Shown: positions 1 to 4,247 of the stretch, piece by piece
How positions within the stretch are numbered: the first letter of the stretch is position 1
How the letters are laid out: every line of letters begins with the position of its first letter
NCBI GenBank assembly: GCA_004211235.1
Contig: SEEY01000118.1
Location: 1 to 8,983 of the forward strand
Direction: 5' to 3'
Length of the DNA stretch: 8,983 nt
DNA from: Rubrivivax sp.
GTDB lineage: Bacteria > Pseudomonadota > Gammaproteobacteria > Burkholderiales > Burkholderiaceae
The notes under the pieces: model-generated
Seen by the model: only the letters and a program-made list of their open reading frames with translations
Databases searched by the model: none
Told to the model about the DNA's origin: nothing
Position numbers and translations under genes: made by a program

Positions 1-590
1 CCATCCGCCGCGCCATCGAGAGCAGCTACGACCGCTTCCACGACTTCCAGCGCACGATGGACCTGAACTACTTCGGCTGTCTGCGCGTCACCATGGGCCT
101 GCTGCCGGGCATGGTGGCCAAGAGAAAGGGCCACGTCGTCAACATCAGCTCCATCGGCGTGCTGACGAATGCGCCGCGCTTCAGTGCCTACGTGGCCAGC
201 AAGGCCGCGCTGGACGCCTGGACGCGCTGCGCCTCGAGCGAATATGCCGACCAGGGCGTCACCTTCACCACCATCAACATGCCGCTGGTGCGCACGCCGA
301 TGATCGCGCCGACGGCCATCTACAAGAACGTGCCGACGCTGGCGCCGGAAGAGGCCGCCGACATGATTGCCCAAGCCTGCATCGCGAAGCCGGTGCGCAT
401 CGCGACGCGGCTGGGCATCACGGGCGAGCTGATGCACGCGCTGGTGCCGCGCATCGGCCAGATCGTCATGAACACGACCTTCCGCATGTTCCCCGACAGC
501 TCGGCTGCCAAGGGTGACAAGTCCGGCAAGTCGGGGCTGTCGCCAGAGGCGATTGCGATGCAGCAGATGATGCGCGGCATCCACTTCTGA
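1..590 (+). CDS. Short-chain dehydrogenase/reductase domain protein, C-terminal part (fatty acyl-CoA reductase-like), 5' truncated
   Basis: The reading frame is open from base 3 (codons ATC CGC CGC...) with no start in view, so the gene begins left of the window; the ATG at 57 is internal. The visible ~195 residues hold the SDR catalytic centre: NISS with its second Ser 13 residues before the Tyr of YVASK, the normal Ser-Tyr-x-x-x-Lys geometry, preceded by the LNYFG helix. After the active site come TINMPLVRTPMIAPT and a long tail ending in MRGIHF. The NAD(P)-binding GxxxGxG segment lies outside. From memory of the family, this sequence style (YDRFHDFQRTMDLNYFG, TRLGITGE, FRMFPDSSAAKG) matches the C-terminal SDR domain of ~660-residue two-domain reductases that turn fatty acyl-CoA into aldehyde or alcohol. 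The N-terminal thioester-reductase domain cannot be checked here, so a single-domain SDR remains possible. Stop TGA at 588-590; the GNAT remnant follows within 10 bases. Confidence 0.8.
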   Translation, partial: IRRAIESSYDRFHDFQRTMDLNYFGCLRVTMGLLPGMVAKRKGHVVNISSIGVLTNAPRFSAYVASKAALDAWTRCASSEYADQGVTFTTINMPLVRTPMIAPTAIYKNVPTLAPEEAADMIAQACIAKPVRIATRLGITGELMHALVPRIGQIVMNTTFRMFPDSSAAKGDKSGKSGLSPEAIAMQQMMRGIHF

Positions 591-596
591 GGAAAG
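588..596 (+). promoter_or_regulatory. Ribosome binding site of the GNAT remnant
   Basis: GAGGAAAGG overlaps the stop of the upstream reductase gene and lies just before the ATC at 599. It implies that translation once began at 599 and that the gene was coupled to the reductase. No ATG, GTG or TTG sits at a suitable distance in the N-terminal frame. Confidence 0.45.
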
Positions 597-598
597 GC

Positions 599-1139
599 AT
601 CCTCAGAGGACAACGCGTCGGCCTGCGTTACCTGACCGAGGACGACCTGCCCTGGTTCAAGCGCGCGCGCCGATCCTCAGGTGTTCGGCCCCTTCCTCGG
701 TACTCGCATGATGTCGCCGCATGCGGTGGACCGGTGCTGGAAGGAAAACGGCTTCGCCAACGAGGACGCCGAGCGTCTGCTGATCTGCCACCTCGTCGAT
801 GGCAGCGTCATCGGCGACGTGGTGCATTTCGCCGCTGCGCGCTACACGACGGCACGCGAGATCGGCTGGACGATGGCCGACGTTGCCATGCGCGGCCAGG
901 GTCTGGCCAGCGAGGCGGCCAGCCTGTTGGTGGACTATGTGTTCGGCAACTGGCCGGTGAACAGGCTGTCCTGCGGCATGTCGGTGCACAACCACGCCTC
1001 GCGGCGCGTTGCCGAGAAGTGCGGCTTCACGCACGAGGGCGTCCAGCGCGGCATCTTGTTCGTCAACGGCGAGTACGTGGACGCCCACGCGCTGTCGCTG
1101 CTGCGCAGCGACTGGGCAGCCGCCAGGGGCAGCCGCTAG
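599..1139 (+). pseudogene. RimJ/RimL-type GNAT N-acetyltransferase, frameshifted and lacking a normal start
   Basis: Two frames together encode one GNAT protein. The first (codons from 599) reads LRGQRVGLRYLTEDDLPWFK, the classic beta-1/alpha-1 opening of RimJ/RimL-like acetyltransferases. The second (in frame with 681-1139) continues ADPQVFGPFLG and holds the acetyl-CoA loop MRGQGLASEA (R-x-x-G-x-A), then VHNHASRRVAEKCGF and the final GEYVDAHALSLL strand. They are split in the GC run at 661-670: restoring one frame needs two more bases, or one fewer, there. At the expected start (599-601) stands ATC, 6 bases after a good AGGA in GAGGAAAGG. A protein restarting at GTG 681 would have ~152 residues and lack the first strand. 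Known relatives acetylate protein N-termini, amino acids or antibiotics; no substrate can be read here. It could be a decaying gene, a phase-variable gene, or a base-calling error. Confidence 0.65.
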
Positions 1140-1621
1140 TCGCGCCCGGCCGGCCGTTCGAAGCCGCCGTCCACCCAGGCTTCGGCGGCGGTCTGGCTGA
1201 GCTTGAAGTTCGCTGCCACCTTGACCTTGGCGAGCGTCGCGCCGTCTGCGTCGAAGGCCGCCAGCCAGGCGTAGGGGTCGTCTTCGGCCGGCACGATCTC
1301 CAGCGTGACCTTGATCCAGGCACCGTCGCGGGCGACGTAGAGCGCCTTGTTGAGCTGCGCGTGCAGCTGCTGCTCATGGCGGCGGATGACCTCCGAGGCT
1401 GTCTTTACCAGCGTGTTGAAGGCGTTGACGTCCAGCGGCTTGGGGTTCTTCTTGTCGCGGCCCATCGTCCACGGGCCGACCAGCGCCGGCTCGCTCTGGC
1501 CGGCCTTGAACATCGCCACGGCCCAGCCCTCGTCATCCTCGTTCTTGATGACCTGGGCGGTCCAGCCGTTGTCGCGCCACAGGCGCGCCTCGAAGACGGG
1601 TTCGTCGAGCTCGGCGCTCAT
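1136..1621 (-). CDS. Conserved-looking hypothetical protein, 161 aa
   Basis: I do not recognise a named family. The protein is soluble and acidic, with no signal peptide or membrane segment. Predicted layout: a strand-rich N-terminal half (ARLWRDNGWTAQVIKN, then GWAVAMF), a loop with GPWTMGRDKKNPKPLD at about 49-64, an amphipathic helix with VIRRHEQQLHAQLNKAL at about 78-94, and a second strand-rich half (WIKVTLEIVP, AWLAAFDADG, LAKVKVAANFKLSQ). Its ATG (1619-1621) overlaps the stop of the 91-residue upstream gene as ATGA, so the two are almost certainly translationally coupled. Its TAG stop (1136-1138) interlocks with the TAG of the convergent GNAT remnant. Coupling to a ribbon-helix-helix-like protein suggests a partner role, for example co-regulator or effector, but this is inference. 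Confidence 0.75.
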   Translation of the reverse strand: MSAELDEPVFEARLWRDNGWTAQVIKNEDDEGWAVAMFKAGQSEPALVGPWTMGRDKKNPKPLDVNAFNTLVKTASEVIRRHEQQLHAQLNKALYVARDGAWIKVTLEIVPAEDDPYAWLAAFDADGATLAKVKVAANFKLSQTAAEAWVDGGFERPAGRD

Positions 1622-1893
1622 CCCGCCAGCCCCTGGGCCAGCAGCTCGGCCACCAAGGCATTGATGCCGCCTTCGTGGCCCGCCGCGCGCTCGCGCAGTC
1701 GCTCGGTCAGCTCCGCAGGCAGCTTGCAGGCAAAGGGGACGAGGCCGGCGGCGGCATCGAGCTTGCGCTGGGCCTTGCGGTCCGGCAGCGCGGCGGCCGC
1801 CTGACCGAAGCGGCCGGGCGTCGCCTTGCCGCGCATGGCGCTGTCCAGCTTCAGGCCGGCCAGGCGTTCCAGATCGGTTTTCTTCATGTTCAT
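1618..1893 (-). CDS. Small basic protein with ribbon-helix-helix-like C-terminus, 91 aa
   Basis: Residues 3-50 are polar and charged (MKKTDLERLAGLKLD, GRFGQAAAALPDRKAQRK). Residues 51-91 look like a ribbon-helix-helix unit: a short strand (LVPFACKLP), a helix (AELTERLRERAAG) and a second helix (INALVAELLAQGL), the fold used by MetJ/Arc repressors and many antitoxins to bind DNA as dimers. Domain assignment is by eye. The start at 1893 is the first ATG; a second ATG at 1887 is possible. No clean Shine-Dalgarno is free: the nearest purine run lies inside the hairpin at 1894-1926. The gene lies 45 bases after the lipoprotein stop and overlaps the 161-residue gene by ATGA. It may be a DNA-binding regulator or the antitoxin-like half of a pair; no toxin family is recognisable next to it. 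Confidence 0.7.
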   Translation of the reverse strand: MNMKKTDLERLAGLKLDSAMRGKATPGRFGQAAAALPDRKAQRKLDAAAGLVPFACKLPAELTERLRERAAGHEGGINALVAELLAQGLAG

Positions 1894-1936
1894 GGGCCGG
1901 ATTGTCCCTGTTCGGGACGCCGGCCCGCCCGCGGGC
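1894..1936 (-). terminator. Strong GC hairpin between lipoprotein gene and RHH gene
   Basis: GGGCCGG (1894-1900) pairs with CCGGCCC (1920-1926), and GTCCC (1904-1908) with GGGAC (1914-1918), around a TGTTC loop with a 3/1 internal loop. A perfect 10-base palindrome GCCCGCGGGC (1927-1936) adjoins it. The structure lies immediately downstream of the lipoprotein stop and directly against the ATG of the 91-residue gene. No U-tract follows, so it is not a canonical intrinsic terminator. It may attenuate transcription, stabilise the lipoprotein mRNA, or occlude the downstream start. Confidence 0.45.
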
Positions 1937-1938
1937 GG

Positions 1939-2430
1939 TCAGCCGTTGCGGGCGGGGGCTGCTGGCGCGACGGAAGGCGCACGCGTGACACGGGTCTTGC
2001 CGCCGGTCGTCACCAGCACCACGGGATCGCCGCTGTTGAACGCCTCGGCGCCCTTGGCCTGGATGATGGCGCGTCGCTCGCCGTTGCGCAGCTGCACGAT
2101 GATCTCGAGCGCGTCTTCCTTCGTGGCGGAACGCTCGATGGCATTGCCGATCACCGCACCGGCCACGGCGCCGATCACGCCGACCACAGCGCCTTCGCGC
2201 CGGCCGCCCACCGAGCTGCCGGCGATGGCACCCGTCACGCCGCCGGCCACACCGCCAACTCCGCTCTGCGAGCCGTCGACGGTCACGGGGCGGGACGACA
2301 ACACGGTGGCATCCTGCACCTGCGACAGGCGCTGCGCGTCGCCGCGCTGGATGACGTCAGGGCTGGTCGTGGAGCAGGCGGAAAGCACCAGGGCCGCGGC
2401 CAGGGTGAGGGAAGTCATGAGCTTGGACAT
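1939..2430 (-). CDS. Glycine-zipper outer-membrane lipoprotein (SlyB / 17-kDa antigen type), 163 aa
   Basis: The N-terminus (MSKLMTSLTLAAALVLSAC) is a lipoprotein signal peptide with lipobox LSAC; Cys19 would be lipidated. The next residue is Ser rather than Asp, which favours Lol sorting to the outer membrane. Residues 57-97 form two glycine-zipper hairpins (GVGGVAGGVTGAIAG and GAVVGVIGAVAGAVIG) separated by the basic, polar SSVGGRREG, as in the Rick_17kDa_Anti/SlyB group. The C-terminal part (ALEIIVQLRNGERRAIIQ, PVVLVTTGGKTRV) resembles the small beta domain that follows the zipper in SlyB-like proteins. Family role: envelope integrity and stress buffering in the outer membrane; no enzyme activity is expected. 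The start is fixed by AAGGAG (2440-2445) 9 bases upstream. It has its own upstream region (2431-2549) and is probably transcribed alone or with weak read-through into the two genes below it. Confidence 0.88.
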   Translation of the reverse strand: MSKLMTSLTLAAALVLSACSTTSPDVIQRGDAQRLSQVQDATVLSSRPVTVDGSQSGVGGVAGGVTGAIAGSSVGGRREGAVVGVIGAVAGAVIGNAIERSATKEDALEIIVQLRNGERRAIIQAKGAEAFNSGDPVVLVTTGGKTRVTRAPSVAPAAPARNG

Positions 2431-2481
2431 CGGGTTCTACTCCTTGGGCGAAACAGCAGCCCAACGTGTCGAATTGTCCCG

Positions 2482-2535
2482 CCGTTGACCGCTTGACGCG
2501 CTCCGGTACAACTCTTTACCGCATCCGGTCAACGG
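2482..2535 (-). promoter_or_regulatory. Candidate promoter of the lipoprotein gene inside a 10-bp inverted repeat
   Basis: CCGTTGACCG (2482-2491) and CGGTCAACGG (2526-2535) are perfect inverse copies. On the minus strand TTGACC (2532-2527) stands 16 bases before TGTACC (2510-2505), pointing at the lipoprotein gene about 75 bases away. The mirror arrangement also gives a plus-strand pair, TTGACC (2485-2490), 16 bases, TACAAC (2507-2512). The -35 matches are good and the -10 matches moderate. Confidence 0.35.
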
Positions 2536-2546
2536 GAATGTCCCGT
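2532..2546 (-). terminator. Short hairpin after the HNH gene
   Basis: ACGGGA (2532-2537) pairs with TCCCGT (2541-2546) around ATG, three bases beyond the HNH stop codon (2550-2552). There is no U-run, and the stem overlaps the -35 region of the lipoprotein promoter candidate. It could mark the 3' end of the HNH transcript only weakly. Confidence 0.25.
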
Positions 2547-2549
2547 CGT

Positions 2550-3107
2550 TCAGCCGTGCAGCCTTGAACTCCGCGGCACGCTGGCGAGCAGGAACTCCAT
2601 CTGGTCCGCGAGGATGCGGCGACCGCGCAGGATCATGTCTTCGTGCAGGTTCGGCACATAGGGCAGGTAGAGCAGGCTCATGTTCGCCTCTTCCGGCATG
2701 CGGCTGCCCTTGCGGCCGTTGCAGGGGCGGCAGGCGGTGATGCAGTTCATCCAGGTGTCCTGGCCGCCGCGCGACGTTGGCTGGATGTGTTCCCGCGTCA
2801 GGTCTTCGGCCAGGCAGTGGTGGCCGCAGTAGGCGCAGACGAAGCGATCACGGACGAACAGCTTGGTGTTGGACAGTGCCGGGGCCTGGCGCCAGGCGCG
2901 CGTGGGCACCGCGCCGCGGACCGCAATGATGGAGTGGACCTCGATGCGTGACTGCCGGCCGCTGGCGCGCTGCCAGCCGCCACGCAGCACCTGGCAGGGC
3001 TCGCCGAGCGTCCAGGCGACGCCGTCGCTCGCGTAGATCACTGCCGCTTCGCGCGTCGTGATCCAGGCCTGGGGTCGGCCGGAGACATCTAACTGGAGCA
3101 CATCCAA
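2550..3107 (-). CDS. HNH endonuclease family protein, 185 aa
   Basis: The C-terminal half carries a complete HNH (beta-beta-alpha metal) nuclease site. Two CxxC pairs (Cys91/Cys94 and Cys126/Cys129) can bind structural zinc. His107 in TREHIQP is the catalytic His, Asn121 the middle Asn, and Asn130 in CRPCNGRKG the final ligand. The SRGG between them is typical. Residues 1-80 form a strand-rich domain (VLQLDVSGRPQAWI, AAVIYASDGVAW) with no family I can name. The start is TTG at 3107, chosen because a perfect AGGAGGTGA lies 4 bases upstream; GTG 3101 in the same frame is the alternative. HNH proteins of this size occur as orphan chromosomal genes in betaproteobacteria. The target is unknown, and no methylase, phage packaging gene or Cas gene is next to it. 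The nuclease call is firm; the role is not. Confidence 0.85.
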   Translation of the reverse strand: MDVLQLDVSGRPQAWITTREAAVIYASDGVAWTLGEPCQVLRGGWQRASGRQSRIEVHSIIAVRGAVPTRAWRQAPALSNTKLFVRDRFVCAYCGHHCLAEDLTREHIQPTSRGGQDTWMNCITACRPCNGRKGSRMPEEANMSLLYLPYVPNLHEDMILRGRRILADQMEFLLASVPRSSRLHG

Positions 3108-3111
3108 GGGG

Positions 3112-3120
3112 TCACCTCCT
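3112..3120 (-). promoter_or_regulatory. Full-length Shine-Dalgarno of the HNH gene
   Basis: AGGAGGTGA on the minus strand is a full complement to the 16S rRNA 3' end and decides the unusual TTG start 4 bases downstream. Its GGAG (3116-3119) is also the outermost pairing partner of the rod structure at 3116-3284. Confidence 0.8.
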
Positions 3121-3284
3121 GGTTCAGAAACGGCCGTGAGGCGTGCCCGAGGGCCTGACGAGGCGAGTCGCTGGCAAGGCGCGAATGCGCGGCGGGGCGA
3201 TTCCCCGCGAGCATGAGCAACGCCGGCAGCGGATCGAAGCGGCAGGCCAGCGGGCGTCGGTCACGGTCGTTTCTGAACCCGGAG
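3116..3284. repeat. Long imperfect inverted repeat forming a ~169-nt rod; possible structured RNA or MITE
   Basis: Nearly the whole segment pairs with itself. Helices from base to tip: 3116-3119/3281-3284, 3121-3132/3268-3279, 3134-3139/3261-3266, 3145-3149/3251-3255, 3152-3157/3243-3248, 3159-3160/3240-3241, 3164-3166/3234-3236, 3169-3173/3227-3231, 3178-3181/3221-3224, 3185-3188/3211-3214, and the tip GCGGGG/CCCCGC (3192-3197/3203-3208) with loop CGATT. That is 57 base pairs broken by small bulges. It could be the leader RNA of the HNH gene, a free small RNA, or a miniature inverted-repeat element with ends GGTTCAGAAACG. I see no target-site duplication beside it. Pair 3133/3267 is G-U if the plus strand is transcribed and A-C if the minus strand is. 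Confidence 0.7.
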
Positions 3285-3311
3285 CCTAGCGAGAACCGCG
3301 CCAGCGCTCAA
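3283..3311 (-). promoter_or_regulatory. Weak candidate promoter for the HNH leader
   Basis: On the minus strand TTGAGC (3311-3306) and TAGGCT (3288-3283) are spaced by exactly 17 bases. A transcript would start near 3276-3279, at the base of the rod structure, and run into the HNH gene. The -10 matches the consensus at only three of six positions. Confidence 0.25.
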
Positions 3312-3449
3312 GCGTGGGGGCATGACAGTGGCGAAAGCACCGCTCGGCCCTGCGTCAGGGTGTTCCCTCATCACCGTGCGGTTTAGGTACTTCACCCTAG
3401 GAAATTGCTGGGAGAAGCTGGCGCTGTCACGGAAGCGACCTGCAAAATA
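3285..3449. other. Intergenic segment between the rod structure and the tetR operator
   Basis: No gene is supported here. It contains a small hairpin CCCTG-CGT-CAGGG (3348-3360), a bulged GTGGC-GAAA-GCAC hairpin (about 3329-3337), and an imperfect dyad TAGGT (3384-3388)/ACCCTA (3394-3399) that could be a second regulator site. A 57-codon frame at 3213-3386 is judged chance. Confidence 0.4.
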
Positions 3450-3464
3450 GAACGACCGTTCGTT
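3450..3464 (+). promoter_or_regulatory. Probable TetR operator upstream of the beta-oxidation operon
   Basis: GAACG (3450-3454) and CGTTC (3457-3461) form a 12-base palindrome. The overlapping pair AACGA (3451-3455)/TCGTT (3460-3464) gives a second register. It sits in a locally AT-rich patch (AAAATAG before, TTTATT after) 13-16 bases before the tetR start, which fits an operator overlapping the promoter and autorepression of tetR plus the genes behind it. The exact promoter boxes are unclear. Confidence 0.5.
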
Positions 3465-3477
3465 TTATTGTTCGCCC

Positions 3478-4212
3478 GTGTCCATGCTTCCCGCCTCTGC
3501 CAAGAAAGCCGCCCCGCTGCGCGTCGGCAAGCCGGCGCCCAAATTGGGTGGGGTCGCGCGCTCGCTTCAGAAGGGCCAGCAGACCCGCGCGGCCATCCTC
3601 GACGCCGCGCTCGGACTGGCCTCGCACATGGGCCTGGAGGGCCTGTCCATCGGCGCGCTGGCCGACGTGACGGGCATGAGCAAGTCGGGCGTATTCGCCC
3701 ACTTCGGCTCGCGCGAGGAGCTGCAGATCGCCGTGGTCACGGAGTACCACGCGAAGTTCGAGGAAGAAGTCTTCTTCACCGCCATCCGCGAGCCGCGCGG
3801 CCTGCCGCGGCTGCGGGCGATGTTCGAGCACTGGGTGCGCCGCGTCTCGGTCGAGGTCGACTCCGGCTGCATCTACATCAGCGGCGCCGTCGAGTTCGAC
3901 GACCGGCCGGGCCCCGTGCGCGATGCCCTCGTCGCCATGGTCAAGGCCTGGCATGCGGCGCTGCACAAGGCCATCCGGCTGGCCGTCGACGAGGGGCATC
4001 TGCAGGCCGGTGCCGACGTCGACCAGATCGTCTTCGAGCTGCACGGCCTGATCCTGTCCCTGCACCACGACGCGCGCTTCATGCGCATCCCGGGCGCGCT
4101 GGCCCGCGCGGGCATCGGCTTCGACCGGACCATGCAGTTCTACGCCACGCCGCTCGGCCTCGACGTCGACCGCGCGCGCAAGACCCCCAGGACCGGCGTC
4201 ACCAAGCGCTGA
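3478..4212 (+). CDS. TetR/AcrR-family transcriptional regulator, 244 aa
   Basis: After a basic, proline-rich N-terminal arm (residues 1-33), residues 36-83 form the TetR helix-turn-helix domain: TRAAILDAALGLASHMG, LSIGALADVTG and the recognition helix MSKSGVFAHFGSREEL. The remainder is a helical ligand-binding and dimerisation domain, with RLRAMFEHWVRRVSVE, VRDALVAMVKAWHAALHKAI and FELHGLILSLHHDARFM recognisable as its helices. Placement as first gene of a beta-oxidation operon suggests an acyl-CoA or fatty-acid ligand. The start could be GTG 3478 or ATG 3484. Neither has a Shine-Dalgarno, and the palindrome at 3450-3464 lies so close that the mRNA leader must be very short, perhaps nearly leaderless. 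The acyl-CoA dehydrogenase follows after 35 bases, so repressor and targets are probably co-transcribed. Confidence 0.92.
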   Translation: MSMLPASAKKAAPLRVGKPAPKLGGVARSLQKGQQTRAAILDAALGLASHMGLEGLSIGALADVTGMSKSGVFAHFGSREELQIAVVTEYHAKFEEEVFFTAIREPRGLPRLRAMFEHWVRRVSVEVDSGCIYISGAVEFDDRPGPVRDALVAMVKAWHAALHKAIRLAVDEGHLQAGADVDQIVFELHGLILSLHHDARFMRIPGALARAGIGFDRTMQFYATPLGLDVDRARKTPRTGVTKR

Positions 4213-4236
4213 TTCCTTCACCATTCACATCGTTCC

Positions 4237-4241
4237 AGGAG
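4237..4241 (+). promoter_or_regulatory. Ribosome binding site fixing the acyl-CoA dehydrogenase start
   Basis: AGGAG lies 6 bases before ATG 4248. The same frame stays open far upstream (to about 3405) across tetR, but that part is translated nonsense; this site and the onset of family sequence (PPLRDMQFVMHELL) fix the true start. Confidence 0.8.
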
Positions 4242-4247
4242 TTCCCG

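Noticed and set aside
657..1088. Minus-strand protein opposite the GNAT gene
   Set aside because: Antisense shadow; the plus strand has the acetyl-CoA loop and GNAT pattern.
734..1804. Long plus-strand open frame across the GNAT gene and two minus-strand genes
   Set aside because: Composition is arginine, alanine and glycine rich with no domain, and it conflicts with three better supported genes.
2532..2546. Canonical rho-independent terminator after the HNH gene
   Set aside because: Stem of six pairs with no T-run on the transcribed side; kept only as a weak hairpin.
3116..3284. Integron attC recombination site
   Set aside because: The ends do not carry the RYYYAAC and GTTRRRY core boxes, the element is longer than usual attC sites, and no integrase or cassette structure is present.
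3116..3284. Known housekeeping RNA (6S, RNase P, SRP RNA or tmRNA)
   Set aside because: I recognise none of the conserved sequence blocks of these RNAs; only the rod shape resembles 6S.
3213..3386. 57-codon plus-strand open frame starting in the rod structure
   Set aside because: No ribosome binding site, half of it is the arm of the inverted repeat, and frames of this length are common by chance at this GC content.
3405..4247. Open frame upstream of and continuous with the acyl-CoA dehydrogenase, apparently a longer protein
   Set aside because: It reads across tetR in another frame as an arginine-rich, low-complexity translation; a strong ribosome binding site and family sequence begin at 4248.
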